64,000 nucleotides of DNA, from positions 5,272,958 to 5,336,957 of the forward strand of contig JAMXIF010000032.1 of NCBI GenBank assembly GCA_028583685.1. Reading direction: 5' to 3'. The stretch comes from Petaurus breviceps papuanus. Its lineage: Eukaryota; Chordata; Mammalia; Diprotodontia; Petauridae. Positions 11,175 to 22,689 of the stretch are shown in pieces. Under the pieces are notes generated by a model. That model was not told where the DNA came from, searched no databases, and saw only the letters and a program-made list of their open reading frames with translations. Position numbers and translations under genes: made by a program. The stretch's first letter is position 1. Every line of letters begins with the position of its first letter.

Positions 11175-11730
11175 CACATGCTAAAAAGTTAGAATTCCGC
11201 CCAACTTAAGACCTTTTTCAGCTTCTTCTGACATTGCAAAGGTTATAGTCGAGCAGTTTAACTATCCTACTGTCATCTTGCATGGAGTCAATCCATCTTC
11301 CTTTCCTATCATACAATTTTTTGATGATATTATTTGGTCTTCAGTTTCAGAGTTCCTCATTCCTTCTGAGTTGTAGCCTTTATGTATAGACTGTAACACA
11401 TACAAAATGTATTCAAAGTAAATAACAAGGACTTTGGGGGTGGAGGACAATTGCACTTGGGAGTGGGGATGAGGAAATGCCCAGGTGGCATATGAGCTGA
11501 ACTTTGATGAAAGGTAGAATTCAAAGAGGCACATGTGAAGGGAGAATACATAGCAAAGGCATAGAGATAGGAATGTTGTGTGTGAGGAGCAGTAAGAAAA
11601 AAGTTGGGAAGTTGCCTTTGCTTGGCATTACATTACAGCTGACTATAAAGTGTTCCAAGGGGTGGGATATATATGTATATGTATACATACATGTGGCTTA
11701 CACACATAGACACAGGCTGGAAAGGTAAAT
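11175..11730. other. no recognised feature
   Basis: Nothing assignable apart from a short TATATGTATATGTATACATAC run near 11670. Confidence 0.5.
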
Positions 11731-11734
11731 TGGA

Positions 11735-12335
11735 TACAAGATGAGAAAAGTTTAGATGCCAAAGGAGTTTATAATCTATCGTAGAGACAATAGGGTATCA
11801 CCTGAACTTATCAAGCAGGGAAATTACATGGGTAGATCTGTGCTTTGGATATATAAATCTGGCCATTGGGTCAAGAATGGATTGGAAGGCAAGGGAGGGG
11901 AGGCCAACTAGGAATCTATTACAATAATTCAAGTGAGAAGTAATGAGGGCATTACTAGGATGTTGATTGTGTAAGAGAAGAGAAAAAGGAACTGAACAAC
12001 GTGTCAGCTGAATAGATATTTGAGGTGAGAGTGGAAAGCCAAAGGTGAATCCAGTGTTGTAGACCTAAGTAACAGGAATGAAAAAGAGAAGTCTGAAAGA
12101 AAGTTGTGTCTGAGGGGAAAGATAATGAGCTATGTTTTAGAGATGTTGAATTTGAGACCTCTAGTTGGAACTATCTAATAGGTGATCCAGGCAGGAGAGA
12201 CCACCCAACTCTTATCTGTTGCTCCAAGAATATATAGTTCTAGAGGTCATTTGCATAGAGATGATAATTTAATCCATTGAAGCTAGAGAAGTCATTAGGA
12301 AAGAGAGTTTTGAAAGAATAGAAGTCTCAGGAAAG
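11735..12335 (-). mobile_element. L2 LINE fragment, RT region
   Basis: Reverse complement of L2 ORF2. AGACCAACTAGGAATCTATTACAATAATTCAAG-like text corresponds to the sense CTATTGCAATAGCCTCC region. TTTGCATAGAGATGATAATT is the antisense of the conserved YADD-motif region. Frames are broken. Confidence 0.78.
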
Positions 12336-12339
12336 AACT

Positions 12340-12420
12340 TTGGACAGCTAGGTAGCATATTGAATGGTGTGCTAGAATGAGGAAGAGTTGATTTGAACTC
12401 AGGTCTTTGTAATTCTAATC
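12340..12420 (+). mobile_element. SINE head fragment
   Basis: GGACAGCTAGGTAGCATATTG followed by GATTTGAACTCAGG resembles a degraded tRNA-SINE head. Short. Confidence 0.45.
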
Positions 12421-12426
12421 CTAATA

Positions 12427-12664
12427 TTTGAGGCACCTAGATGGTCCTGTGGATAGAGTAGCAGGCCTGGAGTCAGGAAGTCTCATCTTCCTGAGTTCAA
12501 ATCTGGTCTCAGATACTAGTTGTGTGACCCTGGGCAAGTTTCTTAACCCTTTTTTCCTCAGTGTCCTCATCTGTAAAATGAGCTTGAGAAGGAAATGGCA
12601 AACCACTCCAGTATCTTTGCCAAGAAAACCCCAAATGGGGTCATGAAGAGTAATGACTGAATAA
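12427..12664 (+). mobile_element. Mar1-type CORE-SINE, near full length
   Basis: tRNA-like head (GGCACCTAGATGGTCCTGTGG), CORE-like middle with TTCCTCATCTGTAAAATGAG-type text, and tail GGCAAACCACTCCAGTATC...AAGAAAACCCCAAATGGGGTC. About 240 bp. Confidence 0.9.
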
Positions 12665-12687
12665 CAGAAGAGAAGCAGAGAATTAGT

Positions 12688-12830
12688 AACTTTAAAAAGT
12701 ATTTGTTAAATGCTTATTGTGTGACAAACACTATGTAAAATGTCCAAGATACAAATACAAAAGTCAAGATAGTACCTCCCCTCAAGGAGATTGCATTCTG
12801 GGGTAGAAAATTTACTAAGGAGAGTGGTGT
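12688..12830 (-). mobile_element. L2 3' end
   Basis: AAATGCTTATTGTGTGACAAACACT, then ATACAAATACAAAAG, then CCTCAAGGAGATTGCATTCT: the reverse complement of the L2 3' terminus. Confidence 0.7.
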
Positions 12831-13079
12831 CCAGGGAGAGGCACTTTGGTTAGGAAAGTTATGGGGATGGTAAGCCTGGTTATTAGAGAGTGGCTAGACA
12901 CACCCTATGCAGGAACAAAGGCAGAGCTGATTTTGGTTCCAGAACTGGGGTGAGGCTTTGGAGAGAGGCAGCTAGGTGATTGTTGAGGAAAAGATGCCTG
13001 GAGAGTAGGGAGTGAAACATGGTGACTGATGCTTTACTGAAATAGTGGTCTGCTGTCTCCAGAGACCAAGGCTATGGAA

Positions 13080-13690
13080 GGTAGAGAGCAGTGTGGGTAG
13101 GAAGGATGTTTTTGCACTCTGGCTCATGCTATATCTTTTCAATGGGGTATGTGGGATGTTCAGGGAGGACTGGCACCTCCAGTGTGAGGGCTTGTCTGGC
13201 CCTGTTCAGGGCTGCTCATCTTCCTTTGATGTCTACCTTCACCCAACTCTTGTCTGCTGCTCCAAGAAGCTGTAGCATACATAGTGGCTGATAAAACTAT
13301 CTTTGCAAATGGGCTAAAGCAAATTGAGGGTAACTGAAAGGCCCCAAATCTGTCACTGAATCAGGGAGAAATCTACCTGAAGCATGTGAAGACTTTCCCC
13401 AGTGGAATAGGTGGATGAGAAAAATTTGTTCCCATAGCCATGAAAGTGGCTGACGTAGGTACTAAGGGATTGGTCAGACATCAAAGATGCCATGCTAATC
13501 CATTGCATCCTGGACCATCGCCAGTCATTCTGTCTCTCGTCTTACCACTGGACTCCTATGACTTGGTAAGAAAGAGTGAGGTTGATGACTGTGCAACTCT
13601 GCCTCACTTAAATCCAATTCACAAGACATCACATGTGATGTCACTGGTCCTCTTCCTCTTGAAAATGAAGGACAAACAACATCATTTCAA
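13080..13690 (+). repeat. family X repeat (unclassified retroposon)
   Basis: Shares blocks in the same order with 43255-43785 (minus), and its 3' part with 35463-35628 and 48275-48405. Blocks include AAGAAGCTGTAGCAT, CCAGTGGAATAGGTGGATGAG, TTACCACTGGACTCC and TGCCTCACTTAAATCCAATTCAC. The 3' end is GAAGGACAAACAACA, a simple ACAAC-type tail as in some RTE-like elements. No coding capacity is seen. Confidence 0.7.
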
Positions 13691-13876
13691 CCAATATCCA
13701 TTTGTAAAAGCTAATTGATAGTAATTGCTTATTTATGATATCAAGGAGATATCAACTGCTAAGGTAATATTGGGACAGTAATCACATCAGTTAGGAATGC
13801 ACCAGAATTAGAGCTTGAGCATTAGAACAATCACCCTAATTCCTCAGTATTACTCTTATATCTTGGGTAAGGTATA

Positions 13877-14112
13877 GTTAATTGGTACAGCAGAGAGAGG
13901 TCTGGAGTCAGGAAGACTCATTTTCCTGAGTTCAGATCTGGCCTCAGGCACTAGCTATGTGACCCTGGGCAAGTCAGTTAACCCTGTTTGTCTCAGTTTC
14001 TCATATGTAAGAAGAAATAGAGAAGGAAACGGCAAACCATTCCAGTATCTTTGCCAAGAAAACCCCAAATGGTGTCATGGAGAGTCAGACATGACTACAA
14101 CTATTGGACAAA
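13877..14112 (+). mobile_element. Mar1-type CORE-SINE
   Basis: GTCTGGAGTCAGGAAGACTC, CCCTGGGCAAGTCAG and CCAAGAAAACCCCAAATGGTG, then a GAGTCAGACATGACTACAAC tail. Confidence 0.88.
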
Positions 14113-14317
14113 TCCCTGGGTAAGAGAGGTAGTAGCCACCTTCTTAGGATCCAACTTGCCAATGAGAGTAGAAGGTGGGATAAGATTATCCAGCCAGAGT
14201 TTATATAGGCTATATGAAAACCAGCATAGTCCTGGCCCTTAAGAAGCAAGAAGATGAAGTATGAACACAAATTACTATAATATAAGTTTGAAAATAAGGG
14301 CAAAGAAGAAATCCATA

Positions 14318-14911
14318 TGTTGAGATTTAAGGTTTAGGGGTACACAAGATCCCAAAACACCAACATGCTGGGTCTTACTGAATGAATTCAACAAGTCTTC
14401 TCTCAGCCAAAGGAAAGCAAAGTTTATTAGAGAGTCACCATAATGGGTAGTTAAGGAGCCTAGGTATCTGTGACATTTGTATTGGACAAGTGGGCCAGAA
14501 TAATCTGACACAGAGTGAGTCTGCACTAGATAATTCTTGGCATCTTCATGGAGGCAAGATGGGTCTTATATACAGAAGGGCTGTGGGAGGGTTTAGGGGT
14601 GGTCTAGAGGAGGAGTTTGGGGAGGGTCTTCAGGAGCAGTCTAAGGAGAATCTTGAGGATTAAGTGTGGGAAGAGGCTGAAGGCTACCCGGAGATGACAG
14701 ACAATGGAGGGCTAGGTTAGTTACAGGGTAACCAGGTATAGATATTTTGGGAGGATCAAGGGTGGGAAGTAGCTGGACAATGGAGGGCTTGGCTAGTAAC
14801 AGAGATCTGGGTCTAGTGGTGAGGAAAGGCTTGTGGACTCAGGCAAATTCCTCATCAAGTAGGAAGATTCCAATAGAGTTCAAGGGGGTTCCCAGAGCCT
14901 GTACCCCATCA
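14318..14911 (-). mobile_element. solo LTR, family A (ERV1-like)
   Basis: 594 bp LTR on the minus strand, beginning TGATGGGGTAC and ending CTCAACA. It is flanked by the 4 bp duplication CATA (14314-14317 and 14912-14915). A TATA-like box (minus of CTTATATACAG) and a poly(A) signal region (minus of AAGTTTATTAG) are in the expected order. No interior or partner LTR is nearby, so it is a solo fossil. The 4 bp duplication points to class I. Confidence 0.88.
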
Positions 14912-15047
14912 CATACTCCAGAGGAAAGATTACTTCCAAATGGGGGGAGGGGAAAGTGTAAGGAAAATTTCAAAGAAGTGATACTTCCTGAGTACTGAAA
15001 GAAGGGAAAAATTTCAAAAGACCGAGGAGTAAGTGGAGGGATTAGGG

Positions 15048-15228
15048 GTCACAGCATCTCAGAGTTTGAAAGGACCTCAGGGATCATCTAGTCTAACACT
15101 TAAACTTTATAGATAAGGGTACTGAGACATAAGAGGCTTACCCTTGTCAAACAAGTTGTAAGAGGAAGAGCCGAGGTTCAAATCCAGGTCTACTTACTCC
15201 ACTCAGTGCCATTCATTGTGCTTGTGGG
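15048..15228 (-). mobile_element. MIR-type SINE
   Basis: GAAAGGACCTCAGGGATCATCTAGTCTAAC, then ACTGAGACATAAGAGG, then GGTTCAAATCCAGGTC. Confidence 0.72.
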
Positions 15229-15444
15229 TCCCAGTTGGTATGTATATATACACATGCACATATGTATAACAGCAGTAGCATGAGTAATCATAAGCTCAGT
15301 ATCAAAGAAGTCTAACAACAGTCCTTTCGATCCCATGAACCAAAATTATCTGTAAAAATAATATCTTATATCTATATAGTATTTAATTTTTCCAAAGTTC
15401 TTTACCTATATTCTCTCTTTCTTATTTCTATTGTTATCATTGAA

Positions 15445-15672
15445 GAGCAGCTATGTGTCTCAGTGGATGGAGTGCCAAGCCTGGAGACTCATATTCCTGA
15501 GTTCAAATCTGGTCTTCCTAGCTATGTGACCCTGGACAAGTCACTTAATCCTGTTTGTCTCAGTTCCTCATCTGTAAAATGAGCTGGAGAAGGAAACAGT
15601 CTTTGCCAAGAAAACCCCAAATAATGTCATGAAGAGTTGTGGACGTGACTGAAAAGACAGAACAGCAGCATC
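15445..15672 (+). mobile_element. Mar1-type CORE-SINE
   Basis: GAGCAGCTATGTGTCTCAGTGG head, TCATCTGTAAAATGAGCTGG middle, TTTGCCAAGAAAACCCCAAA tail and a GACAGAACAGCAGCA end. A short deletion removes part of the GGCAAACCACTCCAG block. Confidence 0.85.
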
Positions 15673-15689
15673 ATTATCCTTATTTTGGT

Positions 15690-15930
15690 CCAAACCTTTG
15701 ATTTCATTGGTCTAGGGGAACTCCCAGTGAGGAAACTTCATTCAGTGTTACAGATGCAGATTAGCAAGACATTTTATAATTTATAGTCTTGGAGAATTTC
15801 CGGGGCTCTGTGACATTAAGTTACTTGTCTCTGATTATATTGTATATTTCAGAGATAGGAAGGACCTGAATACCAGGCTTTCTGACTTCAAGGACAGTCT
15901 TCTAGCCACTGACCTTTTCTGCCTCTCTCT
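15690..15930 (-). repeat. family Y repeat (second copy)
   Basis: GATTTCATTGGTCTAGGGGAACTCCCAGTGAGG, then ACAGATGCAGATTAGCAAG, then a MIR-like TAGGAAGGACCTGAA...CTTCTAGCCACTG end. Confidence 0.6.
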
Positions 15931-16040
15931 CTCTTGTCTCCTCTCTGTCTCCCTCTCTACTTCTCTCATTCCTCTCTTTTTTTCTCTTTCCCAACTCTCT
16001 TTCTATGTGTTTGTGTGTGTATATACATATATGTATATTT
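15930..16040. repeat. CT-rich tract with TG/TA microsatellite
   Basis: CTCTCTCTTGTCTCCTCTCTGTC-type pyrimidine tract followed by GTGTGTGTATATACATATATG. Confidence 0.8.
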
Positions 16041-16259
16041 CTAATCTATTCTTCAAACACGGATAATGAAATTATGGAAATATTGATTCCTCCTTCATAT
16101 AGTTATACTTTCTCACCTTTATTATCCAATTTTATTCTTTGAGTAAGGTAAGGCAGATATTTTATCAACCTCATTTTACAAATGAGGAAACTAGTATCCA
16201 AAGATTTTAAGATATTTTGCTCAGGATCCCACAGAAAGTTAGCAGCAGAACTAGGACAA

Positions 16260-16700
16260 ACAGCATGAGTAAAGTCATAGAGATAAGATAGTCTGGGAAC
16301 ACATGGGTTGTCTGGAGGACAGTGATATCAGACTGAAAAAGTTTGGATCCAGATTACAGAAAGACCTGTATTCCAAGATAAGAAATTTTCACTTTACTGA
16401 CTAAGCAATGGGGAGCTATAGAAGGTTTTTGAGTAAAGTAGTGACATGAGCAGAGCAATTTATTACAGGATCACATGGGCTGATGTGTAAATGATGGCTC
16501 AGAAGCCTATAGTAATTTGTTGATAGTCACTAAACACACTATGGAAACCAGGGCAGCTGAGCTGTAGGAGCTGGAGGCAATANNNNNNNNNNGTGAGTTG
16601 TGATGAAAGTATAAATTAGGTTAGTGGCAGTGGGAAGGGAATGGAGGAGAAAGATTCAACAAATGTTGAGGAGATAGAGTCAACAAGTGTAAGGATCTAT
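16260..16700 (-). mobile_element. L2 LINE fragment with assembly gap
   Basis: Reads AATGGGGAGCTATAGAAGGTTTTTGAGT, then AGTGACATGAGCAGAGC, then AGGATCACATGGGCTG: the reverse complement of the L2 ORF2 C-terminus. The N gap lies inside it. Confidence 0.65.
16583..16592. other. assembly gap (10 N)
   Basis: Ten N in a row. A short fixed size usually means a gap of unknown or small length. Confidence 0.98.
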
Positions 16701-16824
16701 CAGCTAAATTACTAGTCATTCACCTGTACTTTATAGTCTGAGCAATAGAAATTTGGTTTTTCTTTTTTGGATTGTTAGGCTGATTTTTTTTTTAGTGTTA
16801 AAACCACTTAAAACATCTCATTAA

Positions 16825-17070
16825 GGAGCAGCTAGGAGGCAGGGTGGATTAGAGTGCCAGGCCAGGAGTTGGTAAGACTCATCTTTTTGAGTTCAAATCC
16901 TACCTCAGACACTTATAAATTGTGTGACCCTGGGCAAGTCACTTAACTCTGTCTCAGTTTCCTTAACTGTAAAATGAACTGGAGAAAGAAGTTGCAAACC
17001 ATTCCAATATCTTCTGCCTGGAAAATCCCAAATTGGGTCATGAAGAGTCAGACATGAGTAAATAACAACT
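16825..17070 (+). mobile_element. Mar1-type CORE-SINE
   Basis: GGAGCAGCTAGGAGGCAGGG head, TGGGCAAGTCACTTAACTC, GCAAACCATTCCAATATC, and a GAAGAGTCAGACATGAGTAAATAACAAC tail. Confidence 0.9.
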
Positions 17071-17310
17071 AGGTTTCCTTAAGGACACCTTGCAGTCTTC
17101 TAGAGCATTCTATTTTATATGTTAAAAAAAAAAGAACATCTAGAGAGTCTCATACCCTATAGGGAATCCCCCTTTTACTCGGACAGTACACTACATAAAC
17201 TCCATGACACTGGCAGAGATGTTTGGTAAGCTTATGTATGCCCAGTAATGATAAACGGGATAACTGAGCAATTTTGTATCTTTGGTTGCTTATATCTTTT
17301 TGGTTATTGT

Positions 17311-17444
17311 TGTTTTAGAGGCAATAAGGGTTAAGTGACTTGCCCAGAGTCACATACCTAGTGAGTGTCTGAGGCTGGATTTGAACTCAGATCCTCTTGA
17401 CTCCAAGGTCAGCGCTCTCTATACATTGCACCACCTAATTGCCC
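17311..17444 (-). mobile_element. tRNA-derived SINE
   Basis: Minus-strand copy: GTTAAGTGACTTGCCCAGAG, GGCTGGATTTGAACTCAGATC, and ACCACCTAATTGCCCC at the head end. Confidence 0.88.
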
Positions 17445-18914
17445 CTTAGTACTTATATCTTGAACTGATCTTCCAAATAGACAATGAACTAGGCCAAGGA
17501 TTGAGCAAGAGAAGAAAAACGGGCTAGGTTGTATTTGGCAAGTTGTAAATACAGAAGTTTCAATGGTGTCAAACTGCTCTCTGCATCCAATCTCATCTGT
17601 TTAACACTAATATTCTCTTAATGTGCTGTATGACTGAAAATCATGGAATACCATAATCTCTAAAATCCCTTCCCCTGTAAAAAGAATCAACCCTTCTCAC
17701 TTCTCTATTTCCTTTTTCTAAGAATTCTGGAATGTAAGCATAAGTAGCATAAATGATAGTACCCATGAAATGAATGATTAGAAAAAGAAGTAGAAACTTC
17801 ATGCAGCAAGAGTGAAGACTCAGAGGGACAGTCTGAGTCCTGAAGAACCTTCTTCTGGCTTACTTATTTAAGATCCTATGGTCCTACTACACTAGTATCT
17901 ATGGAATTAAAAAATAGACTATGAAGGCCTTCAGCACATTGAGTTAAGTTCTCTATGAAGTTTTTCTTTTTTGGGGGGCAGGGGGGAGGGTGGTTAACAC
18001 TTTTATATTCCTAGACTTCAGGGTTTATGCATGTAAAAATGGACAGAAGAGAATGCAATTCAATTCTTTTAAGTATATAAAAGAAAGACAGTTTTATAAA
18101 CATTTTAAAGATACCTCAAATCAGTGTATTTTAGTGACCAAGGAATAATGCAGTGCCATTATTCAGCTTTCTGATTGTTACATACTGTTATCAGACCACA
18201 AGAGTGTTAGTGAACTAACATTAGATTATAATGTTTGGACACATATTAAGTATATTATTTCTCTCTACCTAAAATAAAACCAAAGTAAACCCCAGTGATT
18301 ACTAGCTCTTGCTTGAATGTCTAAGGTATCACAGTACTGATTATACTTAGGAAAAGAATCCTAAACTTCCCCTTAAACAGCATGTTCATGCCTTACAAAT
18401 ATGTGTGTGTGTAGATAGATAGATAGATCTAAAGTGATTTAACAAAAATAAAGAGAACATATCTGAAAATATACATCAGAGGGAATGAAGACATCAAGTA
18501 TTTTCTCAACACCTTATACAAAATAACTTATTCAGACTAGTGTAGGAAACATGTTATAGTTCCATGTATTAGAATGCTTTAATCCACTTCTTATATGCAT
18601 TATGTGTCATTGTTTCCACCTAGGAAGGATTTATGAGAAGATGTAGACAAGAATTATGTAGGATAAGAAGTCATGGATGTGTTCTAACTGTACCACATTC
18701 CTGGGAGTCATTGAAGTAGCAAAGAGGCATTAGGACTTATTGGTTGCAAGGGTAGTAATGGAGAGGGAAAAATTAAAGTTGATTCCAGAATTCTTAGGAA
18801 AAGGGAATTGAGAAATGAGAAGGGATGTTTTTTTTTTATTTGGGGGGGGGAGTGGATAAGAATTCTGGAATGTTTGCTTTTATAGTGAATTTGAGCAATA
18901 TATTCATAGCACAA
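17445..18914. other. long stretch without recognised genes
   Basis: About 1.5 kb of AT-rich sequence. It includes (GTGT)(AGAT)n near 18400-18430, a G-rich GGGGGGCAGGGGGGAGGG run near 17972-17990, and T/G runs near 18826-18850. It is the largest unassigned block in the first third. Confidence 0.5.
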
Positions 18915-19112
18915 AGGGCTGCTAGGTAGTATGGTGAATATGGGGACTAGGGTCAGGAAGACCTGAGTTCAGATATGACCTGAGACCTACACTAGTTATT
19001 TAACCTCTGTTTGCTTTAATCCACTGGAGAAAGAAACAGTAAAACAACTCCAATACCTGCCAAGAAAGCCCCAAATGGGGTCACAACTGAAAAACGACTC
19101 AATAACAATTCA
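18915..19112 (+). mobile_element. Mar1-type SINE, degraded
   Basis: GGGCTGCTAGGTAGTATGG head, GGTCAGGAAGACCTGAGTTCAG, CAAGAAAGCCCCAAATGGGGTC, and an AACGACTCAATAACAA tail. Confidence 0.82.
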
Positions 19113-19784
19113 TATCATGGTCAGTTCCGCTAGAACTGACTACTAGACCTCAACATTATGCTAGATTGTGCAACAAAAACCACAGGACTTAAGGGAAAAT
19201 AGAGTCAGGACCACACAAAAAAGATAAGAACTAATCAATATGGAAACACAATTTTATACATGATAAGTGGTTAAGAAATACACAAATACCATAATAAATA
19301 ATGGCAGTATTAGCAGCTTTGGGCTGCTATGCTGCCTTCACCCCAGTTGTCATGGGGCCAGGCTGACAAAATCTTGGGGGATAGAGGCCATGTCAGAAGT
19401 GGGGTAGAGAATGGGTGCTTCCAACCAACTTTCCTCCTCCCTCAGCTCCTTTTGCACCAAAAGATACATAGTAAATGTGGCAATTTATCTTGAAAAAGAC
19501 CTGAAGTTTGATTTTGGAAGTGGGTGCTAGAGGGGCTGCAGCTTGTGAGTTTTGTAAAGTAATGTAGTATTCTGCATTCTTGCTCTTTCTTAAGGATAAA
19601 ATTGTGCAAAAGCAAACATGAAATCTGCATTATGCTTGAATTATTCCCTAGTATATCATTCTTATTGGAAAATTTGCATTTTCAAAACAAGTGTTATAGC
19701 AGAGCTGACTATTCCCTAATTGTTCCATATGCATGACGTGTGTCTCTAATATGTCTGTTGTTGTCTTCGGTTCTCTATTTGACT
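19113..19784. other. no recognised feature
   Basis: Nothing assignable. Confidence 0.5.
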
Positions 19785-20753
19785 ATTAAAACTCTCTATA
19801 ATGTAGCCCCTTCCCATCTTTCCAGTCTTCTTATACCTTAAACGCTACCACATATTCTTCAATACAGCGCCACTGACCTCTTTGTTGTTTCTTGTACAAT
19901 ATCCCATCTTTGGGCATTTTCACAGTCTCTCCCTATGCCTGGATTGCACTATCTCCTCATCTCCTTTTCTTGGCTTCCATCAAGTGTGAGCTCAAGGCTT
20001 ACCTTCTGTAAGAAGCCTTTCCCAGTTCTTAGTTGGAAAGACCTCTAAGTTTCCTGTCTATGTCAACTATATCAAGTATCCATATCTATATCATCTCTAG
20101 CTGTATCTGTATCTGTTTGAAGATCTTCCCTGCCCCTTAATAGGCTAAATGTAATCACATGGAGCCTGTGGTAGGAGGAGTTTGTTGAATGGGTAGAGTT
20201 GGAAGGGGTGGAGCAGGAAATTAATCAGAGCAGTTAGAGCTGAGGGAGACAGAGGACGAAGGCAAGGAGATAGCTAGGATTGTGAATATTTGTGGGAAGA
20301 CTTGAGCAGGGGGAAGGCTTTGGGATGGTGTTGCTTCCTGCAGTGATAAGGTGTATTAACTTCTCTGTTGCTTTTATGGATTTGGTTTTCTGGCGTTAGG
20401 ACTTGGCTTTCTGGTGTCTGAATTAATGCTTTGCTTCTGTCTGTTATATTTTGCAATTCAGAACCATGCTGGCACATTCATAGTCACTGTTGGTGCTATG
20501 AATATTGCCTTTAAGTTACAGTCATCTAAAACAGTGGACATATCTATATCATCTCTATATGTATCTGTATCATCTCTATCTGTATCTATAATTATAACTG
20601 TATCTCTCTATATTGTTTGTATATAACTGTTTGCATGTTGTATCCCCCATTAGACTGGTTTTTGTTTTTTTTTTCTTTCTCAGTGTACCCAGCACTTAGC
20701 ACTGTGCCTGACATAAAGTAAGCACTTAAGAAATGTTAGTTAACTGACTGAAT
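19785..20753 (+). mobile_element. L2 3' part, split by an LTR
   Basis: 19785-20040 reads CCTTCCCATCTTTCCAGTCTTCTTA, CTATGCCTGGATTGCACT and GCTCAAGGCTTACCTTCTGTAAGAAGCC. 20630-20753 is the matching 3' end with CAGCACTTAGCACTGTGCCTG and TAAGCACTTAAGAAATG. A TATC/TGTATC run and an LTR-like insertion lie between them. Confidence 0.8.
20114..20540 (+). mobile_element. probable solo LTR, family D-like
   Basis: 427 bp starting TGTTTGAAGATCTTCCCTGC and ending GTGGACA, with TATC on both sides (20110-20113 and 20541-20544). Its first 40 bases match the LTRs at 27312 and 58812. The flanks are TATC-rich, so the duplication alone is weak evidence. Confidence 0.55.
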
Positions 20754-20764
20754 TCATAACCATG

Positions 20765-21182
20765 GAATCATAGAAATCACTAAAACAGAACTAGAGGGAC
20801 CCCAAAGGTCACTTGCGACTCTCATACAGGAATCCTTTCAACAAGTGGCAAATACCAACCTTGGTTTGAAGATGTTTGGATAGGTGCAGCACACTACTTT
20901 CCAAGCCAGACCACTCTAACTTGGGACAACTATAAACATTAGAAAAATTTTCCTAATTTCTAGCTGAAATTGATCTCCCTGAATCTTTTACCCTTTGTTC
21001 CTAGATTTGTCCTCTAGGGGCAAGTAAAACAAGCCTGATTCCTTTTTGTTTTCTTCTGTCAGGCCCTCAAATACTTAAAGACAACTATTCCACATCCTGC
21101 AAGTCTTCTCACCGGGTTAAATCCCCTAGGGTTTCTTTAATTCATCCTCGTATGACAGGGTCCCAAGGTTCCCCTCACCATC
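20765..21182 (-). mobile_element. L3/CR1 LINE 3' region
   Basis: Antisense of the CR1-group 3' end: TTTCAACAAGTGGC, TTCCTAATTTCTAGCTGAAAT, TTTGTTCCTAGATTTGTCC, CAAATACTTAAAGACAACTA, TCCTCGTATGACAGGGTCCC. Old and diverged. Confidence 0.75.
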
Positions 21183-21192
21183 TTGGTTGTCA

Positions 21193-21240
21193 GTAGTACA
21201 GTGGATAGAATGCCAAGCCTAGAATCAGAAAGTCTAGCAG
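21193..21240 (+). mobile_element. SINE head fragment
   Basis: GTCAGTAGTACAGTGGATAG, then CCAAGCCTAGAATCAG, resembles a Mar1 or tRNA-SINE head of about 45 bp. Confidence 0.5.
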
Positions 21241-21295
21241 GCCTGACAAAACGAAAAAGAAAGAATAGAGAGTTTTGGGTAGGGATTTTTTTGGT

Positions 21296-21520
21296 CCACG
21301 CCTGTGAAACCATTGGTCCAAGGAACTCCAGGGTGAGGAAATTCTCCACCAACACATCTAGTGGATGTAGATGAGTAACCCTTCTTAGTGTTGTCCAGGG
21401 CACTGATTTGTTTAGGAGCACACCGCTAGCACACATCAGGCTTGTGATGTAAAACTAGGTTTTCCAGACTCCAAGACCAAGTCTCTCTTCACCATGTCTT
21501 GCTACCTCTCTATGTCATGT
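21296..21520 (-). repeat. family Y repeat (third copy)
   Basis: CATTGGTCCAAGGAACTCCAGGGTGAGG, CCACCAACACATCTAG, CAGGGCACTGATTTG, then CTTCACCATGTCTTGCTACCTC. Confidence 0.55.
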
Positions 21521-21544
21521 CAACCTTAAGAAAACATATTATTT

Positions 21545-21698
21545 TTTTGCTTTTTTGGAGGGCAATTGGGGTTAAGTGACTTGCCCAAGGTCACATGGCT
21601 AGCTAGTTTTTGTGTTGTGTCTGAGGCAAGATTTGAACTCAGGTCCTCCTGACTCCAGGGCCAGTGCTCTATTCACTGTGCCATCCAGCCTCCCCCCT
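21545..21698 (-). mobile_element. tRNA-derived SINE, full length
   Basis: Tail (T run, GGAGGGCAATTGGGG) to head (GTGCCATCCAGCCTCCCCCC). CTTAAGAAAA occurs on both sides as a likely target duplication. Confidence 0.9.
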
Positions 21699-22145
21699 TA
21701 AGAAAATAGAAGGACTGTATTGTTAGGGTATGAAATTATTTTTGTCTTGTAAGTTTTTCTCTTCATTAAAAGATTTTTTTTACATGTTTCTTTCTTCTAT
21801 ATGTCTCTTGACCTTGGACTTGATATTTTTCTTCTTCATCTTCAGTTTTTTTTTTCCCTCTAAGAATCACCAGGGCTAGGAAAATTTTATTAATGTGGCA
21901 GACATGCTGATGAAGCAACAAGAACTCACTACCAGGTGATTAGTAAATTGCTTGCTAGGCATCCATGAAGTCAACTAGCTAATACTTCATTGCAGTCCAG
22001 AGACTTAAAGGGGGATGGGAAGTGGGAAGGGAGCCTGTGAGGCCAAACTAAGCCAGAGCAAAGATCCGAGAAAGGAGGTAACCAGGGCTGTTTCTAAGAA
22101 CTGAAGTAACTGGTTTCTGTGACTCATGGAGCAAGATTCCTTTAG
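21699..22145. other. no recognised feature
   Basis: Nothing assignable. Confidence 0.5.
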
Positions 22146-22169
22146 GACTCCACCAATCTCTTCACCAAA

Positions 22170-22430
22170 GAACCATAGGATTTAGAGCTGGAAGGTACCT
22201 TACATATAATCTAGTCCAAAGGTGTCAGATACCCTGAGGACATTTCCAAGTGCTGCTTGAACAAAAGTAAAATATGGGAAATGTCTAATGAAAATAAAGA
22301 AAAAGATAATATTACATTTTAAAGCTAATTCAATATGTAGCCCGTGTTTCTAATTGAGTTTGACCCCACTGATTGAGTTTAACCTCCTCATTTCACAGAT
22401 GAGGAGACTGAGGCCTCTGTGATTCATATT
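22170..22430 (-). mobile_element. MIR-type SINE split by a MITE
   Basis: Left part GATTTAGAGCTGGAAGGTACC to ATCTAGTC; right part CCTCCTCATTTCACAGATGAGGAGACTGAGGCC. The two join well if 22217-22371 is removed. Confidence 0.75.
22217..22371. mobile_element. hAT-like MITE
   Basis: 155 bp with imperfect inverted ends CAAAGGTGTCA and TTTGACCCCACTG, the form CAGGGGTGTCAAAC of a known hAT MITE type. The flanking 8-mers ATCTAGTC and ATTGAGTT agree at five of eight positions. The interior is AT-rich. Confidence 0.6.
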
Positions 22431-22689
22431 TAGTCTCCCTTTACTTCTCATTGCTTCCCACTGTCTCAACCCTAGCTCACTCAACCCTAATTCTCTCCAG
22501 TCTCCATCTTCTTCCCTTACACCCTCTAGAACCCCTGTTCTGTCATTAATAAACACTCTTTCTTCTTGAATTCAGGGTAAGCTGGCTTCCTCTAGAACAA
22601 GCAACTCTGTCCTTACTACTGTCTGTGATAGGCCTCTCCTTCTCTTATGTCTGTTAACACCAGGGACCAGGAGGAATTGTCACTGTCCT